In this document: one piece after another, positions 30,524 through 39,437 of the stretch
Position numbering within the stretch: the stretch's first letter is position 1
Layout of the letters: each line of letters starts with the position of its first letter
Origin: Sphingomonas albertensis
GTDB lineage: Bacteria > Pseudomonadota > Alphaproteobacteria > Sphingomonadales > Sphingomonadaceae
Direction: 5' to 3'
Assembly (NCBI RefSeq): GCF_014358075.1
Contig: NZ_JACONT010000035.1
Span: forward strand, 1-44,938
DNA: 44,938 bases
The notes under the pieces: generated by a model
Told to the model about the DNA's origin: nothing
What the model saw: the letters and a program-made list of their open reading frames with translations, nothing else
Databases searched by the model: none
Made by a program: the position numbers and the translations under genes

Positions 30524-31428
30524 CAGCGCGTCCTTGCTTCTTTCTCGGCGTATGTCGCGTCGGCGTCGTCCGGCGCGGACTGCTTGGACTGGACTTCAGT
30601 AGGGTGTCGGGCTGCTTCCTCGTCGGCGCGCTCGTGCGCCTCCTGAGTCGCGACCGCGGCACGGCCGCGTGGCCCCTTGAAATACTCTTCGATCCACGGG
30701 TGATCGAGTGCGATCAGCTCGTCGATCGTACCGACCGCGATGACCTTCTTGTCGGCCAGCACCGCAACCCGGTCGCAGATCGCATACAGTGTATCGAGAT
30801 CGTGCGTGATCAGAAACACCGTCAGCCCCAGCGTCTTCTGCAATGACTGGGTCAGCCCGTCGAACGCCGCCGCACCGATCGGATCGAGACCCGCGGTCGG
30901 CTCGTCGAGGAACAGCAGTTCGGGATCGAGCGCCAGCGCACGCGCCAGGCCGGCACGCTTCTTCATGCCGCCCGACAGCTCGGCGGGAAACTTGTTCGCA
31001 GCATCGGCGGGCAAGCCCGTCATTACCACCTTGTACGACGCGATCTCAGCGAGCAGCGACGGCGACAAGTCCGGATAGAACTCGCGCAACGGCACTTCGA
31101 CGTTCTCGGCCACCGTCAGCGTAGAGAACAGCGCACCTCCCTGGAACAGCACGCCCCAGCGCTTGCGGATCTCGGTCGCCTCGGTTTCTTCACGGCCGAT
31201 ATTGGGCTCGCCGAAGACCGTGACCTCGCCCGCGACCGGAGTCTGGAGGCCGATGATCGAGCGCATCAGCACCGACTTGCCCGTCCCCGACCCGCCGACC
31301 ACGCCGAGGATCTCGCCGCGCCGGACGTCGAGATCGAGTCCCTCGTGGACGACAGAATCGCCGAATGCGTTCTTCAATCCCCGGACGGAGATGATGTTGT
31401 CGCTGGTATCGTCAGTGTTGCGGGGCAT
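30523..31428 (-). CDS. mlaF: ABC transporter ATPase of MCE/Mla system
   Basis: The 301-residue ATPase has Walker A GGSGTGKS (45-52), a Q-loop in WGVLFQGGALFSTLTV, the signature LSGGMKKRAGLARAL, Walker B ELLFLDEPTAGLDP and the switch ITHD. GGALFSTLTVAENVE and LSGGMKKR are typical of MlaF. It powers lipid transport with the MlaE-like permease. The last 45 residues are a charged extension (EEYFKGPRGRAAVATQEAHE onward) longer than in E. coli. The start overlaps the permease stop (ATGA). Confidence 0.93.
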   Translation of the reverse strand: MPRNTDDTSDNIISVRGLKNAFGDSVVHEGLDLDVRRGEILGVVGGSGTGKSVLMRSIIGLQTPVAGEVTVFGEPNIGREETEATEIRKRWGVLFQGGALFSTLTVAENVEVPLREFYPDLSPSLLAEIASYKVVMTGLPADAANKFPAELSGGMKKRAGLARALALDPELLFLDEPTAGLDPIGAAAFDGLTQSLQKTLGLTVFLITHDLDTLYAICDRVAVLADKKVIAVGTIDELIALDHPWIEEYFKGPRGRAAVATQEAHERADEEAARHPTEVQSKQSAPDDADATYAEKEARTR

Positions 31429-32537
31429 CAGTCCCAACCCAGCCAGGTGAAGAAGACCGCGAAGAACGCGTCGAGGACGATTACCAGGAAGATGCCCTGG
31501 ACGACCGCCGAAGTGGTGCGCAGGCCGACCTGTTCGGCGTCCGATTCGACCTGCATCCCCTGGAAACACCCGGCGATCGCGATGATCGCGCCGAAGACGG
31601 GCGCCTTGATCAGCGAGATGTACAGGTCGGTGATCGGCACGACTTCGCGGATGCGGGCGATGAAGGTGACCGGCGGAATGCCGAGCTGGACCCAGCAGAG
31701 CAGCCCGCCGCCGATGATCGCGATCACCGACGCGTAGAAGCCGAGCAGCGGCATCATCACGATCGCGGCGAGCACGCGGGGCAGGACCAGCGCCTCCATC
31801 GGCGAGACGCCGATGGTGCGCATCGCGTCGATCTCTTCGGTAAGCTTCATCGTGCCGAGCTGGGCGGCAAACGCCGAACCCGAGCGCCCCGCGACCATGA
31901 TCGCGGTCATCAGCAGGCCGAGCTCGCGGATCGTTAGGCGGCCGACGAGGTTGATCGTAAAGACTTCGGCACCGAACTGGCGCAGCTGGACCGCGCCCTG
32001 TTGCGCGATTACCATGCCGATCAGGAAGCTCATCAGTCCGACGATGCCGAGCGCGGCGACGCCGACCACCTCGAAGCGCTGGACGACGGCGTTGAAGCGG
32101 AAGCGCTGCGGATGACGGATGACGCTGCCGAACGCGACCGTGGTCGCGCCGAGAAAGCCGAGCAGCCCGAGCATGGTCTTGCCCGACAGCACGACCGCAT
32201 CGCCGATCTCGCCGAGCACGCGGCTGACCGCGCTGACCTTGGCGGGCTTGGCCGCGAGCGGCTGGTCGGAGGCGACGACCTGGTCGAACAAAGCCTGGTC
32301 GTTGGCGTCGAGCCCGTCGATCGTCGCGTCGTTGCGGGCGGCGAAGCGGTGGACGACCCAGGCGCCGATCGTGTCGATCCGGTCGACCCCGCTCAGGTCG
32401 ACATGCTTCACCGAAGCCGCGTCGATCGCCTCGAGCCGATCGGGCAGATTGCCGATCTTTGCGAGCGACAGATCGCCGGTAAAGCGAAGCGTGCCGGTAT
32501 CGGCACCGTCCTGCTGAAAATCGGCCATCGCGCTCAT
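31428..32537 (-). CDS. mlaE: MlaE-like lipid ABC permease with fused N-terminal STAS domain
   Basis: The 369-residue protein joins a STAS/MlaB-like domain (residues about 10-95: GTLRFTGDLSLAKIGNLPDR, VDLSGVDRIDTIGAWVVHR) to an MlaE permease (SFLIGMVIAQQGAVQLRQFG, RELGLLMTAIMVAGRSGSAF, EEIDAMRTIGVSPMEALVLP). Five to six membrane helices are visible. The STAS part replaces the separate MlaB of E. coli. ATG 32537 was chosen behind AAAGGTG; a GTG three codons earlier is possible. It is the first gene of the operon. Confidence 0.92.
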   Translation of the reverse strand: MSAMADFQQDGADTGTLRFTGDLSLAKIGNLPDRLEAIDAASVKHVDLSGVDRIDTIGAWVVHRFAARNDATIDGLDANDQALFDQVVASDQPLAAKPAKVSAVSRVLGEIGDAVVLSGKTMLGLLGFLGATTVAFGSVIRHPQRFRFNAVVQRFEVVGVAALGIVGLMSFLIGMVIAQQGAVQLRQFGAEVFTINLVGRLTIRELGLLMTAIMVAGRSGSAFAAQLGTMKLTEEIDAMRTIGVSPMEALVLPRVLAAIVMMPLLGFYASVIAIIGGGLLCWVQLGIPPVTFIARIREVVPITDLYISLIKAPVFGAIIAIAGCFQGMQVESDAEQVGLRTTSAVVQGIFLVIVLDAFFAVFFTWLGWD

Positions 32538-32599
32538 CGGGGGCACCTTTGCGGCAAAGTGACTGGATCGGCAAGATGAATGCGGCGTAAGTCGCGACG

Positions 32600-33322
32600 A
32601 TGACTATTTCTTCCCCCGCCCCCTCCACCACGAACGCCACTTCGTCCGTCCGCCTCGCGATCTACGATATGGACAAGACGATCACGCACGCGCCGACCTG
32701 GACGCCGTTCCTGCTCCACACCGCGAAGAAAGGCGGCGCGCCGTGGCGGCTGGCGCTCGTCCCGTTCGCCGGAGTCGCCGCGCTCGGCTATGTCGGCAAG
32801 CTGATCAGCCGCGGCCGGCTCAAATATCTGATGCAGCGGATGATGCTCGGAAAGCGCATGACCCCCGCCGAAGAGCGCCGGGCGGCCGAAGCCTTCGCCG
32901 ACCGCGTGATGCGCGACGGCGTGTTCGCGAGCGCCCGCGCGCAGATCGAGGCGGATCGCGCTGCCGGATACCGGCTGGTGATGGCGACCGCGTCGTACCG
33001 ATTCTACGTCGAGGCGATCGCGCGGCGACTGGGCTTCGACGCGGTGATCGGCACCGAGAGCCTGCGCGACCGCGACGGCGTGCTGCTCGCCGGCATCGAA
33101 GGCGAGAATTGCTACGGCCCGGCAAAACTGCGGATGATCCAGGCCTGGATGGACCGTGAAGGCATCCCCCGAGAGACCGCGCATGTCCGCTTCTATTCCG
33201 ATCATGTCTCGGACGCCCCGACCTTCGAATGGGCCGACGAGCCCTTCGCGGTGAATGCGCATGGGCCTTTGCGGTTGCTGGCAAAGGCGAAGGGCTGGCC
33301 GATGCCGGATTGGGACCGGTAG
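32600..33322 (+). CDS. HAD-IB family phosphatase (SerB-like)
   Basis: The 240-residue protein shows HAD motif I DMDKTITH (D23, D25), motif II MATASYRF, the motif III lysine in GPAKLRMIQAW, and motif IV YSDHVSDAPTFEWADEPFAV. The DMDKT and SDHxSD patterns are those of the HAD-IB group, which includes phosphoserine phosphatase and lysophosphatidate-type phosphatases. The first 17 residues are Ser/Pro/Thr-rich. It is divergent from the MCE operon with 62 bases between, so a shared promoter region is likely. Substrate not assigned. Confidence 0.88.
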   Translation: MTISSPAPSTTNATSSVRLAIYDMDKTITHAPTWTPFLLHTAKKGGAPWRLALVPFAGVAALGYVGKLISRGRLKYLMQRMMLGKRMTPAEERRAAEAFADRVMRDGVFASARAQIEADRAAGYRLVMATASYRFYVEAIARRLGFDAVIGTESLRDRDGVLLAGIEGENCYGPAKLRMIQAWMDREGIPRETAHVRFYSDHVSDAPTFEWADEPFAVNAHGPLRLLAKAKGWPMPDWDR

Positions 33323-33544
33323 CTCCGTTGCGCGAGACGAGTTCGCAATTAACAAACTTGGCCGGTAACTCTCGCCCACTTGCGGACGTTGGCAGCAGCA
33401 GTATCGGCACTGCGACGGGATCTTGCCGAGGTCCTGATCCTGCGGCAATAGGCGGGCCGATCGGCGGCCCTTGTTCGGGGTTGCAGCGACGATCAGGGGC
33501 GGTGCCGTATCGCCTACAGCGTCGACGATCCGTGAGTATGATCC

Positions 33545-34987
33545 GTGCAACGACGACTTTTATCGGCCTCGTTCGGCGCAATCTTCGCGGTCCTCCCCGT
33601 AGAAGGCGCGCAGGCGCAGACGGTGCAGGAATTGCAGGCGCAGATCGATGAACTGAAGGCGACGATCGCCGAGATGAAAGCCGCGCAAAAGGGTAAGGCG
33701 TCGCCCGGCCCCGCGCCGACGCCGCCCGGGAGTGTGGCCGTCGCAGCGGCGCCGACGACCGCGCCGGCAGCGCCGGCCGCGCCGCGTGCGGAACAACCGA
33801 CGGTCGCGATCGCTGCCGTCGAGAAACCCGCCAAACAGCAATGGTACGACCGCATCGCCATTCGCGGCTATACGCAATTGCGCTTCAACGAGATCATCAG
33901 CGGCGACCGGCGCGCGCCGGACGGAATCTCGCGGTTGCGCTCGGTCGGAGACGGCGGGATCGGCGACGATACCAACTTCACCTTCCGCCGAATTCGCCTG
34001 ATCCTGCAGGGCGATCTGAGCGACCGCGTCTCCTTCTACTTCCAGCCTGACTTCGCAAACAGCGTCGCCAATCAGTCGGGCGGTGAACGCCGCGAAGGGT
34101 TTGTCCAGCTCCGCGACGCGTACGTCGATACCTTCCTCGACCGCGACAAGCGGATCCGGCTGCGCTTCGGTCAGTCGAAGGTGCCGTTCGGGTGGGAGAA
34201 CATGCAATCCTCGTCCAACCGCCTGACGCTCGATCGCAGCGACGGCATCAATAGTGCGGTGCCGGGGGAGCGCGATATCGGCGTGATCGCCTATTACACC
34301 CCACGCCAGGTCGAACGCATCTGGCAGAGGCTGGAGGAGGACGGGCAGAAGCTGTTCGGCAATTACGGCGCGTTCGGCGTTGGCGTCTTCAACGGGCAAG
34401 GGATCAACCGGACCGAAACCAACGACGGCGTGATGACGGTCGCGATGGCGACCTGGCCGTTCGCGCTCGACGGGCTGGGCGGGGCGTTCGACGGGCAGGT
34501 GCTCGAACTGGGCGGTGCCCTGTTGCGCAATGGCGTACAGCCTGAAATCCGCAGCGGCGGGACGAGCGACACCGTCTACCGCGAGGAACGCGGCGGAATC
34601 CATGCGGTGCTCTACCCGCAACCGTTGGGCTTCCAGGCGGAATGGAACTGGGGGCGTGGTCCCGAATTTGACGTGTCCCGCCAGGCGATCCGCTCTCTTC
34701 CGCTGAACGGCGGCTATGTCCAGACGATGGCACGCGTGCGGCGCTCGCCGGTCGGGCCGTTCATGCCCTATGCGCGCTGGCAACATTACCGCGGCGGCTG
34801 GAAGGCACTGACCAACGCGCCCCGGCTCGAGACCGACGAGATCGAATTGGGGATTGAGTTCCAGCCGAACCCCGAGCTCGAGCTGACGCTTGCCTATGCC
34901 CATATGCAGCGGCGCGAAGGCGACGAACGGTTGGCGGGGCGCGCCGAAGGTGACGTGATCCGTACGCAATTGCAGTGGAATTACTGA
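33545..34987 (+). CDS. OprP/OprO-like porin
   Basis: The 480-residue protein begins at a GTG with signal peptide (QRRLLSASFGAIFAVLPVEG, cleavage near AQA-QT). A short coiled coil follows (VQELQAQIDELKATIAEMKA, residues 27-46), as in trimeric phosphate-selective porins, then a Pro/Ala linker and a beta-barrel from about residue 100 (IRGYTQLRFNEI, FRRIRLILQGDLSDRVSFYF, IRLRFGQSKVPFGWENMQSS). It ends in Tyr (QLQWNY), the usual outer-membrane insertion signal. The ion preference is not certain. The 220 bases before it hold no gene I can support. Confidence 0.9.
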   Translation: MQRRLLSASFGAIFAVLPVEGAQAQTVQELQAQIDELKATIAEMKAAQKGKASPGPAPTPPGSVAVAAAPTTAPAAPAAPRAEQPTVAIAAVEKPAKQQWYDRIAIRGYTQLRFNEIISGDRRAPDGISRLRSVGDGGIGDDTNFTFRRIRLILQGDLSDRVSFYFQPDFANSVANQSGGERREGFVQLRDAYVDTFLDRDKRIRLRFGQSKVPFGWENMQSSSNRLTLDRSDGINSAVPGERDIGVIAYYTPRQVERIWQRLEEDGQKLFGNYGAFGVGVFNGQGINRTETNDGVMTVAMATWPFALDGLGGAFDGQVLELGGALLRNGVQPEIRSGGTSDTVYREERGGIHAVLYPQPLGFQAEWNWGRGPEFDVSRQAIRSLPLNGGYVQTMARVRRSPVGPFMPYARWQHYRGGWKALTNAPRLETDEIELGIEFQPNPELELTLAYAHMQRREGDERLAGRAEGDVIRTQLQWNY

Positions 34988-35554
34988 GCCGGGGAGGCGC
35001 CGTGCGCCGCATCTGGAGCGGGGTGCCTTACCTTCCGTTCACTTGACCGCGCGTAACGGCATTCGACACGGTCTATCGCAGGCTGCGGCCCGCGTGAACC
35101 AAGGTTAGGCGGCGTGGCGCCATTGAGTTTGAACATCTGTTTCTCGCTTGCTGCTTGAAAGCGGGCCGGCCGCCATCAACCCGAAGCGGTCCTTTGGCTC
35201 CTGCCCCGCTACCTGAACGAACTGCTGTTTACGGTGATCGCTACTCGAAAGCGGACCGGCCGGTTTCCTCCCATTCCAGCCATTCCGCTATCGCCCACAC
35301 CCGGACATTCAGGCTGGCGATCGGGGCTCCCGATAACGGCCATTCGTTGAGTGCGGTCTTTCCCGTTTCTCCGTCTCCAATAGGCCATTTTGGGAAAGAG
35401 CAATTGGGAACAGATTCTGGGAAAAAGGTGGGGCTGGGACGGCTCTTTGCGCAATCGCCTCGGCGACTTTCCCGCGATGGGTTCCTTTTCGGGAAGGGCG
35501 GTATCGGCAGAAAGCCACTTGCAGTCGTTCCGAGAGACCCGCTACGCTAGTAAA
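34988..35554. other. 567-base gene-free stretch with degenerate repeats
   Basis: No credible gene is visible; open frames here lack recognisable proteins and ribosome-binding sites. The stretch holds two copies of a GAAAGCGGRCCGGCC motif (35157 and 35249) and several TTCCC/GGGAA blocks (for example GGCCATTTTGGGAAA at 35382 and TTTCGGGAAGGG at 35486) that resemble the repeats following each of the next three genes. Confidence 0.55.
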
Positions 35555-35869
35555 ATGGCACTGCATCCTGATGTTGCTCGGCTCGCTGGAACACTCGAAG
35601 TAATGGCGACATTACTAAAGCTGCACGGTGACAACGGATGGGCCGAGCAGGTCGAGCGGTGTAGATCGAGTATCGCACAATCCGATTATCACGGCGTCGA
35701 TCGACTTTTGCGTCTCTACGGTGGAATGGGATCACTGAACGACGTGGTTCTGCAATCCGGTGGAATTGCCCCGGCAGAAGACAATGAGAGGTTTAACGCG
35801 CTTCGAACAGATGCTTGGAAAGACGCGAATACGCTAGCGCGGGACAGAGCGAGCGAGGACAGTAACTAA
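35555..35869 (+). CDS. Small uncharacterised protein (DUF6966-like)
   Basis: The 104-residue protein reads MALHPDVARLAGTLEVMATL, then HGDNGWAEQVERCRSSI, then LLRLYGGMGSLNDVVLQSGG and a charged C terminus (DAWKDANTLARD). The YGGMGSLNDVVL block and length recall the DUF6966 family as I remember it. The ATG at 35555 was chosen at the conserved start; the upstream in-frame part runs through repeats. It is mostly helical, cytoplasmic, and alone in an accessory stretch. Codon use is less GC-biased than in neighbours. Function unknown. Confidence 0.65.
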   Translation: MALHPDVARLAGTLEVMATLLKLHGDNGWAEQVERCRSSIAQSDYHGVDRLLRLYGGMGSLNDVVLQSGGIAPAEDNERFNALRTDAWKDANTLARDRASEDSN

Positions 35870-35883
35870 CCTTCCAACCCGGA

Positions 35884-35920
35884 CATTCCCAAAATTCGAT
35901 CCTGATGGGAAAGGCTGGTT
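35884..35920. repeat. Degenerate cassette-tail repeat, copy 1
   Basis: CATTCCCAAAATTCGATC followed by CTGATGGGAAAGGCTGG lies 15 bases after the stop of the DUF6966-like gene. TTCCC and GGGAA form the base of an imperfect hairpin. It is alignable by eye with 37825-37860. Confidence 0.5.
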
Positions 35921-36077
35921 GGCCGGAATGCCCAACCTCGGTCCTTTCTTATTGCTGCCGATGTTCCGAACGAGCGGCTGCTTCCGAGATCGACGAATTC
36001 ACCGGCGACCGACTGTGATTAGGGCGCTTAACAGACGGCCCGTGGATCAGTAACCACTCGGACAATGGAGATGGGAC

Positions 36078-37118
36078 ATGCTGGAATGGCTGCGGAAACT
36101 TATGGTTGGGGACCAGAGCGCAGCACCACCCCATGGCAAGGTGGAGCGCGACGAGCGGGGGCGCATCTCCCGGGTGACGCAGACGCTGTCGCTTGCCAAG
36201 GGCAGCGCGAATAGCCCCAGCTACCCCGTACTTGTCTCGGACGACAGGCTGGCACCCCGCCTCCGCGAAGCCAGCGACTGGCTAATCGGGCAGAACATCC
36301 GTTTCGCCAGTGAACATGGCCTCGGTCTTGAGCGCAATTACGATTTTGACCAGGACACCGGTTTGCTCACCTTGAAGTTCGCGCGCAGCCGCACGATCGT
36401 CGCCCGCGGCCAGATCCTCGGCAGCTTCGATCCACGCAACCGCAGTTTCATGTGGGCTTGGGCCAATCCGTCCTTTCTGTCGGCAGTGTGCGAGGATTCC
36501 GAACGCGCGCAGACTGAAGGAGAAAGGCTCGGGCTCGCCGCCCTAACCACGCCAACCCAGACTATTGTTTTCGATAACCTGAAGCCGCTACTCGCCCTGG
36601 CCGCCCGGGCGGGCGGCGCGGATGGTGTCTATCGCGGCATCGTCAACGGCTCGACGTCGGTGTTCATATCGTTCCGCCTCGACCAACCCGCCCGCAAGTC
36701 CCGCGTCGCGGCGACGGCCAACGATGCCATGCTGGACGCATCTCATGTGCTGGTGACGGCCTATGATGCCGAAATGCTGCCGATCGACCGCGAGCACCAC
36801 GAACTTGACGGCGAAGGCGAAGACGACATCCTGCGCGAGCTTATCGACCGCAAGCTGGCTATATACCATCGCTATTGGTCACGCACTGATAGCGATTGGG
36901 AACCAAGCTCGCTCGGCTGGCCGTCCGACCACGACCCGGACACGAAGGCGATCTGTTTCACCGTCCCGCACCCCAAAGGCGGCGCCATCGACATTGCTAT
37001 CGGCAAGCATTTTGGCGAAACCGTTTACCGGATCGAGTCCGCAGACGGTGCACTGAGGATTACTGACCAGCTGCTGGATTGGGGCGGAGGCTTTATCTGG
37101 CCAACGGTGGATGGTTGA
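36078..37118 (+). CDS. Uncharacterised protein (DUF6882-like)
   Basis: The 346-residue protein has a first part with YPVLVSDDRLAPRLREASDW and ILGSFDPRNRSFMWAWANPS, the Trp-rich block I associate with DUF6882; a second part (DAMLDASHVLVTAYDAEMLP, HHELDGEGEDDILRELIDRK) may be a further DUF2314/DUF6882-like unit. There is no signal peptide or membrane segment. GGAGATGGGAC before the ATG is a good ribosome-binding site. Base use is less GC-rich than in neighbours and it stands between repeats, which suggests acquisition by transfer. Function unknown; immunity-protein roles are possible for such families but not shown. Confidence 0.75.
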   Translation: MLEWLRKLMVGDQSAAPPHGKVERDERGRISRVTQTLSLAKGSANSPSYPVLVSDDRLAPRLREASDWLIGQNIRFASEHGLGLERNYDFDQDTGLLTLKFARSRTIVARGQILGSFDPRNRSFMWAWANPSFLSAVCEDSERAQTEGERLGLAALTTPTQTIVFDNLKPLLALAARAGGADGVYRGIVNGSTSVFISFRLDQPARKSRVAATANDAMLDASHVLVTAYDAEMLPIDREHHELDGEGEDDILRELIDRKLAIYHRYWSRTDSDWEPSSLGWPSDHDPDTKAICFTVPHPKGGAIDIAIGKHFGETVYRIESADGALRITDQLLDWGGGFIWPTVDG

Positions 37119-37224
37119 TCGCGGAGAGCGCGCATGTCACTGCGCTCATTGCGCCAGATCGCCTTGCCAAGATGGGGGCAGGACGAACCCAGCTCGCTAT
37201 AAGCTGCTGCCGACCAAACTCAGC

Positions 37225-37252
37225 CATTCCCGAAACTTGATCGTTTGCGAGA
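37225..37252. repeat. Degenerate cassette-tail repeat, copy 2
   Basis: CATTCCCGAAACTTGATCG follows the DUF6882-like gene by about 105 bases. Together with the preceding CAGC it differs from the copy at 37821-37841 at only three of 21 positions. The right half is degraded. Confidence 0.5.
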
Positions 37253-37312
37253 CAGTTGGTGTGCTCATAATGCGGTAATCAAGACCTTCGCACATCTCAA
37301 AGGATTAGTATC

Positions 37313-37732
37313 GTGCGCGTGATATTCAACGACTCAATCGACCTCGGCTTCGCAGTCGCCGCTCTGATAACTGGCACAGTCGATACTAGCGAAATTGCCG
37401 ATTGGGCTGCACGCGTAATTGACGCAGTGAAAGATCCACCAACCTATATTTACGTCATGCTGGACATGGAGCGCTACCACGGGCGTGGTCTTCATGACGA
37501 GATTGGATTTACGCCAACCACCGGCGTAGATTCTGAAGACGAATTTCAATACCTCCGTGAGATCGCAGTGCACCGCGGCAGAGGAGACTCCTACTATCTC
37601 GGGGGTAAGAGTCCTGTCAGCCTGGGTGCGGTCCGCAAGGCTTACATAGACAATCTACTCAAAATAAATTTCGGATTTGATGTTCAATCATTGCCGCCTT
37701 TGTACCTAGGGGATGCTTCTCGCACCCCATAG
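37313..37732 (+). CDS. Hypothetical protein, orphan
   Basis: The 139-residue protein starts at a GTG behind AAAGGATTAGTATC. It reads VRVIFNDSIDLGFAVAALIT, contains WAARVIDAVKDPPTYIYVML and RYHGRGLHDEIGFTPTTG, and ends LPPLYLGDASRTP. It is acidic, soluble, without signal peptide. The AT content is clearly higher than in the rest of the window (for example CTCAAAATAAATTTCGG near its end), a sign of transfer. I do not recognise the family. The presence of a ribosome-binding site and coherent composition support a real gene. Confidence 0.6.
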   Translation: MRVIFNDSIDLGFAVAALITGTVDTSEIADWAARVIDAVKDPPTYIYVMLDMERYHGRGLHDEIGFTPTTGVDSEDEFQYLREIAVHRGRGDSYYLGGKSPVSLGAVRKAYIDNLLKINFGFDVQSLPPLYLGDASRTP

Positions 37733-38081
37733 ATTTTGAGAGGCGGGCTCATGTAGCCTAACCTGGTGTCCATGGGACCGGCGGCAGCTTACCACCTCGA
37801 TAGCATACGAGGTCCGTCGCCAGCGATTCCCGAAAGTCGATTCTTTTTGGGAAAGCCGGCCGCCGCCCAATGTCTGCTATCGCCACCCGCCTTCCCGAAA
37901 GCCGCCTGTCCGCTTTCCTCCCAACCCAGACATTCGATGTCGGCAAGCGCCGTCCCATCTCGATCTGTTTTCAGAGCTAACCCCTCCAGGTCTTACTTAA
38001 CCCAGGCAGCTACAAACGACCGGACGATACCTGTAAAACTGTCACTCCGCGTGCGATCTAAAAGATCCTGTGATCTACCCG
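37733..38081. other. 349-base gene-free stretch
   Basis: No credible gene is visible. The stretch carries copy 3 of the tail repeat and further related blocks (CCTTCCCGAAAGCCGCC at 37889 and TTTCCTCCCAACCCAGACAT at 37914, the latter echoing TTTCCTCCCATTCCAG at 35263). It then runs into the stop of the DUF445 gene on the other strand. Confidence 0.5.
37825..37860. repeat. Degenerate cassette-tail repeat, copy 3
   Basis: GATTCCCGAAAGTCGATTC followed by TTTTTGGGAAAGCCGG lies 92 bases after the orphan gene at 37313. TTCCCGAAAG can pair with CTTTTTGGGAA around a short loop. It is the clearest of the three copies. Confidence 0.55.
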
Positions 38082-39350
38082 TCACAACAGCACATCGACG
38101 CTGTGGATCACCAGTCCGACCAGCCCGCCGACGATCGTGCCGTTCACCCGGATATACTGCAAGTCGCGCCCGACCGCGTTTTCCAGGCGGCTGGTGATGG
38201 TGTCGGCGTCCCAGCTGCGCACCGTTTCGGACACGAGTTTGACGATGCCGTCGCCGTAATCCGCCGCCGCGCCGACTGCCGCGCGCCGCACGAAGCGGTT
38301 GATCGTGCGCGACATGCGGGGGTCGTGCTGCAACGTCTCGCCGAGCTGGCGGAGGATGTCGCCGAGCTTGCCGGCCATCGCGCGTTCGGGGTCGCGGGCG
38401 ATCGCGAGAAGCGCACCGCGCGCTTGTTCCCACAGACCGTCGAGCCAGCGCTGCATCGCCGGATTGTCGAGCAGGTCGTTCTTCATCGTCTCGACCCGCT
38501 CGCGCATGCGGCGGTCGTATTGGAGATCCCAGGCGAGGCGATCGAGCCCCTCCTCCGCCTTCAGGCGCAACGGATGCTCGGGGTCCTCGGCCATCTCGGC
38601 GAGCAGCTTGTCGAATCCGCTGATCAGCTTGTCCGCGACGGTCGTATCGAGCCCGGTCCAGCGCAGGATCGAGCCGGCCTTGTCGTGAACCATCGCGCGG
38701 ACGAGGTGGTCATTCGCCGCCAGCGTCTTGGCCGCCCAGCGGATCGCGCTTTCGAGCAGCGGCGCGTGGCGGCGCTCGGCGATCGCGGCCTTGAGCAACT
38801 GGCCCAGGATCGGCGAGACTTCGGTTTCCCGCAGGCGCGCGCCGATCCCGGCCTTGACCATCCCGCCGAGCCGCGCCGGGTCGAGCCCCTCCAGGACTTG
38901 CGCGACCAGCTTCGACGCGCCCTGCCGGAAGCGGCCCCCTGCCCCCTCCGGCGGATCGGTGAGCCAGCGGGCGATCGCCCCCGCCACGTCGAGCCGTCGC
39001 GTGCGCCGCGCGATGACGACGGGGATCAGGAAGTTCGCGCGGAGGAACTGCGCGAGCGTGTCGCCAATCCGATCCTTGTTGCGCGGCACGATCGCGGTGT
39101 GCGGGATCGGCAACCCGAGCGGATGGCGGAACAGCGCGGTGACCGCGAACCAGTCCGCCAGACCGCCGACCATCGCCGCCTCGGCAAACGCGCGGACGAA
39201 CCCGAACGCCGGGTGGACGGGGACGAGCGCGCGGCTGGCGAAGAACGTCGCGGCCATGAGCACGAGCAGGCCGGTGGCGACGATCCGCATGCGGACGAGC
39301 GCCGGGGGAGGTGCTTCGCCGGCCGGGCGCATACGGGGTAAAAGCGTCAT
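38082..39350 (-). CDS. DUF445 family membrane protein (YjiN-like)
   Basis: The 422-residue protein has an N-terminal membrane helix (IVATGLLVLMAATFFASRAL), the conserved AFAEAAMVGGLADWFAVTAL FRHPLGLPIPHT block in two parts, IVPRNKDRIGDTLAQFLRAN, a long helical middle with amphipathic segments, and a C-terminal GTIVGGLVGLVIHSVDVLL anchor. This is the YjiN/DUF445 pattern. The role is unknown; an envelope-associated function is suggested by the two end anchors. Full length, single gene, upstream of and on the same strand as nothing obvious. Confidence 0.88.
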   Translation of the reverse strand: MTLLPRMRPAGEAPPPALVRMRIVATGLLVLMAATFFASRALVPVHPAFGFVRAFAEAAMVGGLADWFAVTALFRHPLGLPIPHTAIVPRNKDRIGDTLAQFLRANFLIPVVIARRTRRLDVAGAIARWLTDPPEGAGGRFRQGASKLVAQVLEGLDPARLGGMVKAGIGARLRETEVSPILGQLLKAAIAERRHAPLLESAIRWAAKTLAANDHLVRAMVHDKAGSILRWTGLDTTVADKLISGFDKLLAEMAEDPEHPLRLKAEEGLDRLAWDLQYDRRMRERVETMKNDLLDNPAMQRWLDGLWEQARGALLAIARDPERAMAGKLGDILRQLGETLQHDPRMSRTINRFVRRAAVGAAADYGDGIVKLVSETVRSWDADTITSRLENAVGRDLQYIRVNGTIVGGLVGLVIHSVDVLL

Positions 39351-39437
39351 GCCCGTAACAATCCCCGGGCGCCCCGAATGTTCACGCCGCTGCGGCGGTT
39401 CGGGTGCCCGGGTGCAGAAGGGCGTTTCGTAGGTCGA

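Noticed and set aside
30523..32640. Single 705-codon protein spanning ATPase and permease region
   Set aside because: Its first 400 residues are an out-of-frame reading of the permease gene; the ATPase has its own ATG overlapping the permease stop.
35155..35550. 131-codon plus-strand frame before the DUF6966-like gene
   Set aside because: It runs through degenerate repeats, has no ribosome-binding site and no protein-like composition.
37766..38197. 143-codon plus-strand frame after the orphan gene
   Set aside because: It covers tail repeats and the 3' end of the DUF445 gene on the other strand; the product is low complexity.
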